Positions 20,449 through 33,178 are shown, counted from the first letter of the stretch. The stretch: 64,000 nt of DNA from Adiantum capillus-veneris (GCA_014529385.2 CM043959.1:9760809-9824808), one strand, 5' to 3'. Notes: a model not told the origin generated them from the sequence alone. Numbers and translations are program-made.

Positions 20449-22910
20449 TCTTCCAATGTATCAAGTCCGTAGGCAATACTAGTGTCTATTTCCTCCTCAC
20501 AGCCATCTGCATAAGCATTTGATGGCTCGCAACCCACTTGGTTCATAGGGGCGACTCTTGGATGCGGGGGCTGCGGTCCTAGCACAGGAGGTGGTAGCGG
20601 TGTAGCTTGTACAACATTTTGAGATCTAGGGACCATGAGTTGCGGTAGTTGCTCAACAGGTTGAGCAGGCATCAATACAGGAGCTCGAGGCGTATCCGTC
20701 TAGGCTACAGGTGGTCTATTTGCCATCATACGTTTGATCATTAAACAATCCTTAGCTTGGTGACCATACCTACCACATGCGTTGCAAGTTCCATTAAATT
20801 TTACTCTAAACGTAGGGCACTCACTAGTGCTATGTGGACCTAAGCAAATGGAACACCATTGTTACTCCCTTCTTGGATACATGTGACTATTTTGAGGGGG
20901 TCGATTATCCTTAAGAGACTCTTGGATTGCCTTGGTGAGGTCTGTCAAGAATGTCTCAAATACCTTTGGCTCATTGGCAATGGGCTTTGCAGTCATGGGT
21001 TCATACTCAATGGCTTGTGAGCTAGTGGATCTCATGTCAGTAGACACCCTCATGCCTGCTATCATCAAGTTGTCCTCTAATTGGATTGCATTGGCAGTGA
21101 CATCTTCCCAGGTTGTGATACCTCTAATCACTAGTCCATTATAGATTCCTTCATTCCTCAAACCTCGAATGAATCGATCAAGCAGTTGGTTATTGTTGAA
21201 GCGCTCATTTACAGGGCAGCGAGAGTTTAAGTGCTTTAGACGACTAATGAAGTCCCTTACTGACTCTCCTTCCTTACGTTCGGCCTTCTGTAGCTGAGAT
21301 GCTACACCCCAAAGCACACCTTCTTGTATGTACTCCTTTAGAAACAACCTTCGAAGGGTAGGGTAGATTGTTTTCTCGTCCACCCTTAGGGTTCTATACC
21401 AATCTCCAGCCTTCCCACTTAATGTCAAGCTTAAGGCATTGCACTTATGTAGTTCGTTGCGTTCCCCTAAGGAATCACATACTTGTTCAAACACTTCAAT
21501 GTGTTTTCTAGCATCTTCGTCCCCATTGAATTTTTGCGTGAGTTTGGAAATTTGTACTGCCTTACTTCTAGGCTCTCTATCAGATGCATGACGCATATTT
21601 TCTGCGATAGATCGACCTATGGTTTGAGAAAACGCTGCCAAGTCACCTATGTGAGGAGGCAGGGCCGGTGGAGGTACTCTTGGAATCATATGTGGGAGAG
21701 GGACGGGTACCGGTCTTGGCATATGTGTGGATGATGCAGGATATGGAACATAACCGGTCATAGGTCCACTCGGATAAGGGCTAGGGAGCGGCACTCAAGG
21801 AGCATAAACAAGTGGTACAATTGGAGGTGTGGGGGCCATGTGTGCATAAGGGGCTAGAGGCACATACGGTCGAGGCCCCATATTAGGTACTACGACACTA
21901 GGTAGTGGCACTGCGCTAACCGTAGATGTCATCGATACATTCTCTGTCAGGCTTATCCCTGGAGTGAGCACTATGTTCTCCTTAATAGAGGGTTGAGCCA
22001 AGTTAGGGAAGCTAAAGTTGTCGCTCAAAGGCTCAGATTGAATAGAGACCCCAGGTGAAATGACGTAAGATGGGTCCATGGGGCTCATTAGAGGAGTCTC
22101 CATTTGTGATAGAGTAGGCTGTTGAGCCTTGCTCATATCCAGAAATCTCATGGGGCCAGTTGAGAGTATATTTACCCCTCGGTTTTGCCTTTCTGATTGA
22201 ATAATGCCATGGATAACATTACAGATCATTTTCTGTTGATCTTCGAGGCTCGTGGCACTAGAGGTGGATCGTACAATCTCTATCCATCCTACATGGTAGG
22301 CGTGGCCAGAGTGTAGATCCGTCAACACCTCAGTGTGGAGGTCGTATGTCCAATGATCATTAATGAACAATCCTTCTAGAGTCGACGTGTTAACGGTTTC
22401 TTGTGAGGTAGAAGCAATGTTGCTCCCCATGGTTTTACTTGTCAGCAATGGTACTCTAGAGGGAACTTCTGAAGGAGGTAGCTCAACAGGGCCTTCTTGG
22501 TAAGAAGTTGGCAGGATATCCACATGGACACTCTTTGGGGTTGGGGGGTCCACGTGCGATGTGAAAGGAGAGTCCACTTCCCCACCCCCTTCGTGTGATT
22601 CATTTGCATCAGGTTCCGAGCGAGTAGCTCTACCTAATGTTTCCATGAAACGGCTAAACATACTAGTACTAGGCTGTGGAGCTTCGGGAGGTGCATGGCC
22701 TTCTCTCTCAGTGTTTTGGGTAGGGTATGCTTCCATGATTTCTGAGTCGGAGGAGGAATCACTAGCGGCTATTTTAGGGTCTTGGGTGGTGCTACCTTGT
22801 GTCCCCGCTGAGGGTCTAGACCCTATCGTGGATGGGTAATGGGTGTCCGTATGAACAGAGGCACCCTCAATATGCTCGTGTTCTAGCACCCGCCCAGAGC
22901 GTAAGTGCAT
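20253..22910 (-). pseudogene. Gag of Gy3 with long N-terminal extension
   Basis: Starts MHLRSGRVLEHEH at 22910. The first 370 residues are a low-complexity Ser/Thr/Pro region ending in TGA (21795-21797). The same frame continues with the capsid domain, about 21600-21060: ISKLTQKFNGDEDARKHIEVF, GKAGDWYRTL and the LDRFIRGLRNEG block. After a TAA at 20862-20864 come two zinc knuckles, CSICLGPHSTSEC (20817-20855, CX2CX3HX4C) and CNACGRYGHQAKDC (20745-20786, CX2CX4HX4C). A TAG at 20700-20702 and a Pro-rich stretch follow. With the knuckles at 20179-20331, gag had four. At least three stops make this copy defective. Confidence 0.85.
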
Positions 22911-23894
22911 GTGCTTTTGATACCCTAAGGTGTCAAAAAGCTGCTTTAGGAGGTCTTGTGACTAGTTTTTTGCGTATTTTTTGTTTGTTTTTTTGCTAGA
23001 TTTTTTAGAGCGTGTCATGGAATGGGCCGTGTGATAGCTCGAAATGAGCGTATCGCTAGGAGGGACGCGCTGTGCTTTACAGCCCACCGTTTGGTTCTAT
23101 TTTGCTCCAAAAAAGCCCGAAACAGTCTTTTCCTAGCTGGGGAACTAGGCTCCAAATAGCAAGTCTAAGGGTGCAAGTGGGAAGAGAAGGGAGGAGAGTG
23201 GAGGACTTGTCCCACATGCTCTCATTCCCTCTTGAGGGGGTAGGGTATATATATAAGAGTGAGTCTAGTATATATCATAAGACTGAGGACTGAGGCCTGG
23301 GCCTGGGCTTGGGCTTGGGCTTGGGGAAATGATCCCGATCAAACTTTTATACAAACTGACCCGTCCGTTTTTATAACTCACGTTTTTTATTTTCGAAAAT
23401 CTAACCTCCCCCTCACTCACGTTTTTATTTTTTGAAAAAAAAATAAAATTTCAAAAAAGTTTTTTTTTTTTGGATATTATTTGGTACGCGTTGACCTCAC
23501 CTAACTATTTACTGTCCCACCTACCTACTGACCTGCTAATCAGTGGTTCACCTAATTACTAACCTGCTTAATTAACTAACTGTGCGCCAAACTGTGCACA
23601 AACCAGAAAATGCAGAAATTGAAACTTGACAGAACTGTGCAGTGCAAACCAGAAAATGCAAAAAACGCAGAAACGCAAGAAATGCTAACTGTGTAAGCTC
23701 AAATCGGAGCTTAATAGAGCTAACAAAACAAAACTTAATAGAACACAGAAAACTTGAATGCAGTCAACAACATTGTGTCTTTCTCTACTGTTTTTGCATA
23801 ACAACAATGATCAAACTTAGGCCGCGCCTTTCCTACATTATAAATAGCTTCAATACAATTTACAGGTCGCCATTGGAGCTTCACGCGCAGCAGC
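22911..23894. other. Leader of Gy3, no gene
   Basis: The ~1-kb stretch between primer site and gag. It holds a GGGCCT/GGGCTT hexamer run at about 23297-23325, a TATATATATA motif near 23247 and a poly-A/T part around 23430-23480. No supported ORF was found. Confidence 0.6.
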
Positions 23895-23912
23895 TCCCCG
23901 GCAGCAGCGCCA
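23895..23912 (-). other. Primer-binding site of Gy3 (tRNA-Asp-like)
   Basis: The minus strand reads TGGCGCTGCTGCCGGGGA after a 4-base spacer. It differs at two positions from TGGCGCCGTTGCCGGGGA, the tRNA-Asp complement common in Athila/Tat elements. Confidence 0.8.
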
Positions 23913-23916
23913 AAAA

Positions 23917-24486
23917 TGTCAAGGCTAGGGACTTGCTACGCGCCGTGTGCGAGCCATAAAGGCTCCTAGCACACACTCATACAACAGACATGCTCACAAG
24001 GAAGAACGGTGTGTCACTCACCTTCTTGCGTAGTTGCGAATGAAGGATTCCCGCGCCGCGAAGAAGAGGGAGACGCCGCTACGCCGTGCTCAACCGCCTC
24101 GCCGCCGTCGTGCCGCCGCAACGCTCGATCGCACACACACTCTCACTCACTCTCTCTCTGTCTCTCTCTCTCACACGCACACACACAAGGAGATGGTGAA
24201 GGAGAAGGTGGAGATGGAGCAAGAGCAGCTTCTATTGCACAATGAGAGAATGACTCAATTTTAGGTTTAATTGGCTTTTATGTGAGCTCACCCCATTCAC
24301 ACTTGGGCGCCCATGCTTAGCCAACTAACCCTAGCATGTTCGTGTTAGAGTGCGCCTCTCATCGGCGATCACTCTACCTTTCCCTATTAGACCGACAAGC
24401 CCGGTGCCTGACTCTACTTAAATAAATAATACGGTTACGGTGTCCGTCGTAGGCGATAGGGTGTCCGTGAGCCACGAGGGTTAACA
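23917..24486 (-). repeat. 5' LTR of Gy3
   Basis: 570 bp copy of 11030-11599. On the minus strand an AT-rich TTATTTATTTAAG (plus about 24417-24429) could serve as the promoter TATA region. This is weak evidence. Confidence 0.95.
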
Positions 24487-24530
24487 GGGTGATAGAAAGG
24501 TTATACCATTTTCTTCTTTTTATAGTTTAA

Positions 24531-25071
24531 AATAAGGTTAGAAGAAATGGCGAGAAAATTTCGTGCGCTCACAGCCTCGACAGTCCATGCGGACTAGCAA
24601 TTCCACCTGCATGTTCGACTACTGCTACCATACAATAAGCCGTCATGTTCAGCTAATGGAAGAGCAAATTGAGCCTACGCAGAAATTACTGATGCAAGAC
24701 GACGATTCCAAGGGTCACACACACACACATACACACCACATCCCGTCAAATCTAGAGTAAAAATTAAGTGCCTTGAGCAGACATCAGCTACATTGCAAGA
24801 ATGGCGTACATGCATGCTACAAACAAAGATCTACTGTGAAAAGATGTTAAGATGCTGTGAAATGCTATAGCTAGAGAAGAGGCAAAGGGGTTTTGTCCAC
24901 TACATGCAGTATCATGTGGACGTGGGTGTGTAGATTTCATGTACCCACAAATATAGGCATTGACCAATAAAGAAGAGATTATAACCCGGTGGTTCTGATC
25001 TCCGTGCACCTCTAGACCGAGGTGTGCGGGGATTGGACATGACTAGAGAATGTGAGGTTGTTTATAGTGTG

Positions 25072-25149
<78 letters not shown>

Positions 25150-25212
25150 AGACAAATAATTCCAATAGAAGATTAAATTTGTTGTCCAAGTTATAAGTTT
25201 TTTACCCTCATT
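24531..25212. other. CACTA internal spacer with (GA)n tract
   Basis: Non-coding sequence between the Gy3 insertion site and the TNPD-like gene. An uninterrupted (GA)n run of about 70 bases lies at 25073-25144, and a short (CA)n at 24716-24730. Confidence 0.7.
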
Positions 25213-28031
25213 ATGAGTAGTGACGAGGATGTGGGGCCGTCCAACCGAAACACCTATCTCTCAACCAGGATCTTGTGTCCTTGTAATCATTGCAAGCATG
25301 TTGTGCGATGCACAAGACGCGTTTCTTTGCAGCACGTTTCGCGAATTTGGAGAGTTAGATCCATCTATTATAGATCGAGTTGTTTCCAATTATAACTCAT
25401 CGGACTCTGACACTGACCAACAGGGAGCAATCTTGCAACCCAATAGACGTGTTCGCAGGCGCTTTGGTCAAGCAGCATATGTGAGGCCACAAGATGTAGC
25501 CTCTGACAGCTCGGGGGATGATCATGCAGACCACATTCCCAACAAGGCAATGTTTGAGCCCGAGATTGATGAAATGATCGAGACGATCATGGATTCAGAA
25601 AGGCTTGTCTATGATGATATGAAAAGTGTCTAGATTGAAAGCGCTCCTGGTTCTTCTCAATATGCAGACAAAGTTTAAATGGAGTGACACTAGCGTCACA
25701 TCGTTTTTCAGGTGATCTATAACAATTAGTTTACTTTAATAAAACTCTAAATGTATAATGATCTGATAGATTTTTACACAATTGTACCGTATTTTTATGT
25801 TGTGTCACATGTGGACCTAGACTGAATGCATGTAGGGCGCCCTCATTGAAGAAGCAAATCTACGAAGGTCATCAAGCATATCTTCTAGAGAATCATGTGT
25901 TACACGATGGCTTTTTGGGAAGAGTGCCACCGAGGATGTCTGCACAAGCATGGTTAGAGCAGAAGGAGATTGCCCCCAGGGATGAAGAGACCATCTCTAT
26001 GGTACGAGTTACCATACTGGACCCGACTCATAATCAATCACTTGCTCGATCCAATGCACATATTCAAGAATGTGGGCAATCTACTATGGGACCATCTGAC
26101 TGGCAAGAAAGATACTTTGGGAGCCAGAGTTGACCTTAGAAATGTGGATCGTATGGAGCAATATTGGCCGCAAACAGCGTTCGATGGATCATTAAAACTC
26201 CCTTAAGCACCATGGATTTTCACAGGAGCCCAAAAACGCAAAGGAAAAGAGACCATTTGATCTTTGCAAACCCCCACTGGCGTAATGCACTCGCTCTGAA
26301 CGTGTTTTACTAAAGAAGGAAAGCTTACCGGTTTGACGTCACACGACTGGCATAAAATGTGTCAGGTATGTTCATAGTGGAGTATATCATAGTGGGAATT
26401 ATGTAACAAATTCTTTTGTGGACTTTAATATCATTGCTACACGTGTTTTACAGTTTATTTTACCGGTTTCCATTGAGGGATGTTTGTCTCTTGATGTTTG
26501 TAACACAATCTACAAACTTGCGAAGTTGGTGCAATGAATCTCACAAAAGGAGATCAACGTAGACTCCATACCATTCGCCAAAATAAATGCTGTGGAGGTT
26601 GTGTTCATGTTTGAGAAACATTTTCCTACTACCATGCTAACCATTCAGGTGCATCTTCTTGTTCACATAGTTGATGAGGTGGAAATAACTGGCACAGTAC
26701 ATTCTAGATGGATGTTCTTTTTAGAACGTTTCATGAAAACGCTCAAGGGATATGTGCGTCAGAAGGCACGTCCAAAGGGTAGCATGGCAGAAGGTTGGCT
26801 GGTATCAGAGTCCCTAGTGTACATTGGAGAGTGGCTAGATGGATTTGATAAATCCCGGGACACGCTATGGCGAACCATAGATGATGAGCGCATATCTGGA
26901 ATTGTCATGTGCAATCTCGGTGTTGAGAAGAAGATGACGGAAGATCTAGAGGCTAAAATCAACCGATTTTGCATGCTTCACAATCCAGTCATGCAGAAGT
27001 GGATTTCACAATATGAGGATGCAAACCAAGAGCGACAAAGGGCACGAATCGAGTGGAGACGGGGAAGACTACCACCGATGCACTATCCAACGGGTCTGGA
27101 GAGCCTACCAACATTCATGAGCTTAAGATGGTTTCACAACCAATCGAAAAGCGCACAACAGTGCGGTGAAGAAGTGACTGAGGAAGAGTGGAAGTACTCT
27201 AGGGGTTGTGAGACCAAGGTAAGTTTGCAATGTACGACTAGTAACTTTCTAGATGTTTGACTGACCACTCATTATCTTTGTTGGTTGTAGTATAAGTCAT
27301 ACACAGTAGCATGGTGTAAAGGTCGACATTTTAGGGTGGAACGGATCGACAAAAAGCGTTTTACTCAAGATTGTGGAATCATGGCAAAATTTGAACAGTC
27401 TAATCGACGACGATCCTCTTGTGGTGGCGGAACTCACTTACTTCGGCACGCTACAAAAGATTTTGAGAATCGATTATAGAGGATTTTTTGTCGACTTGTT
27501 CGACGTGCAATGGTTCAAGATAATCATGGAGGGTCGCAAAGCTACTGTGCATAGAGGAGAGTCTAGTTTTCTTGAGGTGGATTCAACTAAGAAATGGACT
27601 TACCTAAGAGACACTTTTGTACTACCCGAGCATTGTGAACAAGTAAGTATGTAAATAATTAACATCCCATTTTAGAATTTATGTGCTTGGAAGATCTCAT
27701 GTAAGTTATGTGGCTCTGGAAGATGATATTTCATCCTACAAAGTCTGCATCAAACTGGTGGTACGTCATAGAGGTAGCCCCTCGTAGTGCACGGACGTAT
27801 GAAGGCTACCATGTGCCAATCACAGCGGCATCAATGGAGGAAATCGGAGAAGATGCTCAATCAGAAGCCATGGAGGTGGTGCCAGATGAACATCAAGCTG
27901 CTACTCTCTATGGGGTGCATGCAGAGGATCTACAAAATGAAACAAAGGACATCTGTTTAAACAGAGATCTCGACTATATAGATATAGGAAGTTATGCTGA
28001 GCTATGTGAGGATGAGAGAGAGATCTCTTAA
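25213..28031 (+). pseudogene. TNPD-like CACTA transposase (Transposase_21 / DUF4218 / DUF4216)
   Basis: Transposase of the CACTA element, which would bind the ends and cut and join DNA. Pieces in order: an N-terminal association domain with ILCPCNHCKHVV (25255-25310); an acidic stretch with VSNYNSSDSD; the transposase core remnant at about 25970-26360 with ELPYWTRLIINHLLDPMHI and LTGLTSHDWHKM; a DUF4218-like block at 26592-27260 with VHLLVHIVDEVE, SRWMFFLERFMKTLKGYVR and GSMAEGW; and a DUF4216-like block at 27373-28031 with VAELTYFGTLQKILRIDYRG and LFDVQWF. GT-AG introns seem to lie after 26364 and 27219. Stops and frame changes break it. The domain order fits CACTA families well. Confidence 0.85.
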
Positions 28032-28453
28032 AGCCATAAATATTGTATTTGAACAATTTTTCTCCGTTTTGTAAATTCAAAGTTATGCACTTGCCTCTTC
28101 CATCACTCAAGTTGAATAGAAGAAGAACGCTTTCTGATGCTGCTAGCCTTTGAACATTCCAAAGCTACAAGCACCTTCAAGTTCTTGTACGATTCTCCGT
28201 TTTGAACAATTTTGCTCCGTTTTGTAAAAACTTTGGCTCTCTAAGTATTTGCATCATTGCGTCATTGTATTTATATGCATCATTGCGTCATTGTAGTTAA
28301 TGGTCTTTGCGTCCACTCTAGGTATGTATGCTCTAGGTATGTTCTCATAAACAGAGACGACGAGCACCTCCTCCTCTCTCTCTCTCTCTCTCTCTCTATC
28401 TACTTGTCCATGTTTTCTACTCCATTCATTCAATATTAAGTTTAAATGTTCCT

Positions 28454-29808
28454 GTGTTTAATGCACGTATGGATGATGAGGAGTTTATTTCTTCTTTGTC
28501 ACCCCAGCAGAGACAGTGGTACGTGGAGCGTCATCGCTCTGGCGCACCATCACGGGTTCCTACTCCATCCGCATCTCCCTCTGTTTTGGAGTCCTCAATG
28601 CGCTCCGAAGCTTCATTGTCGACGAGACGATCTTCACACTCGTCGAGGCATTGGCGCTCTAGTGGTGGCGGTGGCGGTTGTTGTGGGGGTGCCGCCACCG
28701 ATGCTTCGACACCGCCTCGTGTTCGACGAGGCCCTTTACCCACCCCTTCTTTGCCCGTCCCAACACCAGCCACAGCATCACCATCGACCCCAGCTTTTGC
28801 ACGGATGACTGTCGTTCCCCGTAGCTACACACCACTAGCTACTTCTCCCGAAGTCACTCCAGCGGACACTCCTCGCTTTGGGGCTCAAACTCTACTGGAG
28901 ACACCTGGCGTCCATACCCCCATTGACACGCCGCTAGAGAACCCTGTCGAGACACCCAGGTTCACGCGTCAGCGACGAGAGGGCTTGCCTTACTCCGTCG
29001 ACTTCAACGGTGGCATCATCTTGGATGATGAGGGCAAGAAGGTGATTGCGCACATGCGCGGTCTTTGCTCTCAGGTGTTTAGACACTACATACTAAACAC
29101 CTAGAGTGAAGTACCGAATGAATTAAAAGACAGAGTCGTTAGCATGCTTGATGACGAGTTTCCCGTTCCAACATGGGATGACTGCTTCACTGAAGATGTG
29201 ATGAAGGTTCGAATGCGCGAATACTGCAAGCATAAGCATTCCGAAGTGCAAAAAGCAATCAAGCATGGGTGGAGCAGAACAAATTGGCTGGCCAAAGAAG
29301 ATTGGAAGCATGCAAAGAAAGAAGTGCGCGAGAATCCTGACAAGTGGAAGCAACAAAAGGAGGCATCTAGAGCGCGAGTAGAGGCAGGGAGCTTGCACCA
29401 CTTGGGGAGCGGCGGGTGGGCATCATTTGAGGCCGATTTTGTAAGTGTTTTTGCATCTATGTTTGATAGTTTAGGGTTTATGGGATTTGAAATTCTAACA
29501 TGATGGATTCTTTGTATGTTTTGACACTGGTCGTTTACAAGACGTGATCCCACACCGTACAAGCGTGAGTACGTAGGCAGGAAGGGCATAAACGCCCTTA
29601 TAGACATCCTGAGTTCTCGTGGCGGCATGGTTAGTATTAGGGTTTATTCTTTTCTATTTACTGTATTGTTTTATAAATGTAGCTATATGTTTATACTTAC
29701 AAAAAGCTATCTTATTGTTTTTCTTTTTTAAAGAATCCGACAGATATGCCGCTTTGACGCGATGGGACGTTTGTGTAGATGACGTCAGTCTAGCCATAGC
29801 TAGATAGC
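28454..29808 (+). pseudogene. TNPA-like second gene of CACTA
   Basis: A second gene in the place where En/Spm elements carry TNPA. It starts MDDEEFISSLSPQQRQW. The first 200 residues are Ser/Pro/Thr-rich with a Gly run and a series of T-P repeats (VTPADTP, ETPGVHTPIDTP). A TAG at 29102-29104 interrupts an otherwise continuous frame. The next part (29105-29440) is basic and helical (WDDCFTEDVMKVRMREYCK, DKWKQQKEASRARV, LHHLGSGGW) and resembles plant Transposase_24-type regions. A GT donor sits at 29441, and a further exon-like piece RRDPTPYKREYVGRKG lies near 29541-29630. DNA binding to the subterminal repeats is the family role and is not shown here. Confidence 0.65.
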
Positions 29809-30169
29809 ATTAGTTTCTTTTTGTCATAGATTATGTATTATGAGACGATTTTTATACGTCTTTTTGAAAACCATGTAAATTTTTTAAATAATGACAATGG
29901 TTTGTAACTATTACATTTGCAAAGATTAAGCCTATGTGTACAATTGTCATTGATTTACTTTCATAAATTCACGCTTGTCATTTTTGTATCTTTATTTTAC
30001 AAACAATACTTACTATGGATGATGGAGTTAATGATTATATTGTCTTGTGGGTGACTATTTTGGGTCTATATTTACCTTTTTTTCAAAGGTAAATACACAA
30101 ATTAAACATTCAATATGGTTGATGGGTGAATGCCCTCACCAAATTTTTTTCATCTCGGGCATAAATATG
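29809..30169. other. CACTA 3' non-coding region
   Basis: AT-rich, no supported coding sequence. It leads into the subterminal repeats. Confidence 0.6.
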
Positions 30170-30404
30170 ACCGTCGCTATATTAGGCTCTACAGCGTCGC
30201 TATTAGCGCTGCTATTGATGGCCTTGCAGCGTTGCTATAGCCATCACTGTAGGCATCGCTATATAGCGATGTTTATAGCGACTGGCATAGCGACGCTTAT
30301 AGCTTCGTTCCCGTATCGACGCTCATAGCGACGCCGGGGGTTATAAAAACCCAGTGTATTTCCGTCGCTAAAAGCGTCACAAGAGCACACAACCTCTTGT
30401 AGTG
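30170..30404 (+). repeat. Right subterminal repeats and terminal inverted repeat of CACTA
   Basis: About a dozen variants of the motif T-A-T-A-G-C-G-A-C-G-C occur in both orientations between 30170 and 30375, ending in the terminal repeat at 30392-30404. Such arrays are the usual TNPA binding sites of CACTA elements. That this one is bound is inference from the family. Confidence 0.8.
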
Positions 30405-30576
30405 TACAATGTGAAAATATGAACCAATGATGATGATGTGAAAGGGAATTGTGTATCTATGTACAAATATACCAGTGACTCAGAGATTACAATGGAACAA
30501 ATGCGGAGTGTGCATAGTGCATGGTACCTATAGGATTACAATGTATATGTACAAATCTATCACAATAGCAGAGAAG

Positions 30577-32319
30577 CTAATCTAGAAAGAGTGAGGCCGA
30601 AGAAACTCCAAGCTCCAAGCGCAAGAGGATGAAACATGACTCGTTGACGCCTTTGGTAAGAATGTCTGCAATCATCTGGTCACTTGGACAATGTTCAACC
30701 ATAATGGTTCCTTTGCCTACTTCATACTTGACATAATGATAATGGACAGCAATGTGCTTTGAATTATTATGTTGAACGTAGTCTTTTGCAAGACTAATAG
30801 TAAGATTCATGCCATGACCAAGATCACGACACTGAAGATCAAGTAGTTTTGAGAAATGAGCATGAACAAAACGGTGATGCCATACTTTGAATCATGATCA
30901 CATGGAGCTGTGACAACATTTGCTACAGCATCATTGAGAGAGGGTTCAAACAAATTACCATTTCGAGGAGGAGTGGCTATAGTCTGTCCATCTTTCTCAA
31001 TTCGGCATTTGGTATGATCAAATCCAACAAACACACCAAGATCAACAAGTCTAGCAACAATTGAAAGAATATTACGTTGAAGATCTAGTACATGTAATAC
31101 TCCTCGTAAAATTCGAGTGGAGGAAGATAAGGTACCAAGATATAAGTCTCCAATACTCTTTACTTGACAAGTCCTATCATCAAGAAGATAAAAAACACGT
31201 TGAGCTGGTAGTGGATGATAGTTATGGAGTCACTTAGAATGATATGTCATATTTCATGTAGCATCACAATCGATAATAAAAAGTGATCCAACACATACAT
31301 GAAGTATTCTGTCTGGAGCAACTGAACATAGGATGCATCTTTTTTCTGGTACAATATTGTCTCAATATTCAGTAGCATATTCTCTATTAGGATCTGTGTC
31401 GAATCGACGCTTTTAACACATATGAGTGTGATGATCAAATCGTCCACAATATTCACAAGAAGAAGAAGAAGAGTCTCTAGATAAACGTGGTTGTTTCGTG
31501 GTAATATTGTGTTCTTCATCATATTGACGTGCCCAAAAATCATCTTCAGTATGACCATTTCTGTTGCAGTAAGAACATTGCTTATTGGGAAATTTGAGAT
31601 GAGAGAAAATATTACCGCGATGGCCACCTCTGCGGTTTCCTCGTTGTAATGGATGCCTTCGAGCATAAAAAGTACATTCCATCTGTTGTGACTCAGTCTC
31701 CTCTTGTAAGTTGTCAAATCATAGCTGTATCATGACCAGCATTACGACGTTCTTGACGTCGAGAGTATTCAATTAAAGACATGCAGGCTTGGTCGAAATC
31801 CAAACCATCTTTATTGGAGATAATAATAACAATGTTATCATAAGAGGAGTCCTTCACCATATCAAGAAGAAGTGTAATCAGTTGTTTTTGTGGAACAGGA
31901 TCACTGGCAATAGCAAGTTGACTAATAATAGATTTGAAAGATTCAATATGTCCCGTCATGGTAGTACCAACTTCATATTGTAACTTGTTAAGCAACCCTC
32001 TCAAATAAAGTATTTTTGTAACAGATTTCTTCTAAAAGTTTGCAATAAGGTATCTCCTTACGTCGTGGGAAGTAGGCAGTTCATACATATCAAGCAAAAG
32101 GGAATCAATAAGAGCACAAAGAATATACCAACGAGCTGCTTTATCACATCGTTTCCAATCTGTATATGCAACATTCCAATCTTCAAATATAGGTCCTTCA
32201 GTGATGATAAGCACGTTATCATGATCCGTATCAACAGGCTGAGGCGGACAAACACAATTTCCAAGGATAGCATCAGAGAGTTCATTGCCTTCAAGAATTA
32301 ACAACATCTTTGCTTTCAA
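30577..32319 (-). pseudogene. Copia A gag and fused RNase H end
   Basis: Gag runs from about 32319 to 31400: a copia-type capsid (DWNVAYTDWKRCDKAARWYI, LDMYELPTSHDVRRYL, then GLLNKLQYEVGTTMTGHIESF and a LLDMVKDSS block). It continues to a Gly/Arg-rich stretch and two knuckle-like motifs, CSYCNRNGHTEDDF, where the last Cys is lost, and CEYCGRFDHHTHMC. Near 31200-30960 a copia gag-pre-integrase-type segment remains (LGTLSSS, LHVLDLQRNILS). It joins directly to the last ~60 residues of RNase H (30790-30577: SKHIAVHYHYVKYEV, CPSDQMIADILTKG). Integrase and RT are missing, so the element depends on helpers. Confidence 0.8.
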
Positions 32320-33164
32320 GTTTGGAAATCCTTGGCCTTGGAAAGGAGGAATAGAAAGCTAGCCAGAAGGAAAGCCATTGACGAGAATAGTCATAGCCAC
32401 ATCTTGTTGCGAGAAGACGTATAAGATAAGATCGCGGAATCTTCACATCATATATGGTGCAGACTGCAATTGAAAACAAGATAAATATGACTAATGTGTT
32501 TTTTCAACAATAAACGCAAGAAGGATGCTCAATAAACGTCCAAAGATGTGAGAGACGTGATCCAAAAAAGGATAGAAAAGGAGACGTTAATAATAAAAGA
32601 GTCCTCAAAATAGAGTGACGTGAGACACAAGATTGACGGTCACAATATGAATAGAAAAAATCTAAATTTACTCAAAAAAGTTGATGCCAAAATTAGAAAA
32701 ACGATCGTGGACGCTTCACGAAGACGCACGAGGAAGAAAGCTGCATCAAGCTCAATTGCGGTAAAAACAACATAACTACTGCGAACTCCGATTGAGGAAA
32801 ACCTGGAACTCAAATCGAAGATCTTCAGGAGATGAACAGGTTTTCGATGAGAAGTGCCATGTACGCTGCACTCCATCGCACTTTTTCCATTTCTCCAAAT
32901 TTTGAGCAGAAGACCCATAAAGATTGAGATGAAGTTTAAAGTGTCAAAAAAACAAATCAACAAGAAAACCTAATCAACGATTCATTATATTGATTAGCAA
33001 TAAACACCACACAAAACACTAATCATATTCTTCTTAACACAAAACAAACACAGTTAACAAGAATCAATGCTCAAAAATAAAATTTATAGCAAGTTTGAAT
33101 CTTACATGTGAATCGCATACACTACTGTTTTGTCGCCATGAATTTAATCGGTGCGTGATCGTTA
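32320..33164. other. Copia A leader, no further gene
   Basis: The sequence between gag and the primer site, read on the minus strand. Only short frames are present. The first codons of gag may lie near 32340 (FPPFQGQGFPNLK in frame). Confidence 0.5.
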
Positions 33165-33178
33165 CCGCTCTGATACCA
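33165..33178 (-). other. Primer-binding site of copia A (initiator tRNA-Met)
   Basis: The minus strand reads TGGTATCAGAGCGG immediately after the LTR with no spacer. The first twelve bases are the standard complement of the plant initiator tRNA-Met 3' end. Confidence 0.92.

Larger units (their letters stand above)
11030..24486 (-). mobile_element. Ty3/gypsy element Gy3, Athila-like, complete structure
   Basis: Two 570-bp LTRs (11030-11599 and 23917-24486), each TGTCAAGG...GTTAACA, are flanked by a perfect GGGTG target duplication (11025-11029 and 24487-24491). The minus-strand order is LTR, tRNA-Asp-like primer site, ~1-kb leader, long gag, protease, RT/RNase H, integrase with a very long tail, a separate 143-codon ORF, polypurine tract, LTR. 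A visual comparison of the LTRs shows about 14 differences in 570 bases, so the insertion is fairly young. Even so, the coding region has about six stops and a few frame changes. The single RNase H, tRNA-Asp primer and post-pol ORF suggest an Athila-like relative. Confidence 0.93.
9710..30404 (+). mobile_element. CACTA (En/Spm) DNA transposon, about 20.7 kb
   Basis: The termini are a 13-bp inverted repeat CACTACAAGAGGT (9710-9722 and 30392-30404), the hallmark of CACTA elements. They are flanked by the 3-bp target duplication TAC (9707-9709 and 30405-30407). Short subterminal motifs of the type ATAGCGACGC lie in both orientations at both ends. Inside, on the plus strand, are a TNPD/Transposase_21-type gene remnant (25213-28031) and a second TNPA-like gene (28454-29808). 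The gypsy element Gy3 (11030-24486) is inserted in its left part. Without Gy3 the transposon is about 7.2 kb. The transposase is broken, so it is not autonomous now. Confidence 0.93.
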
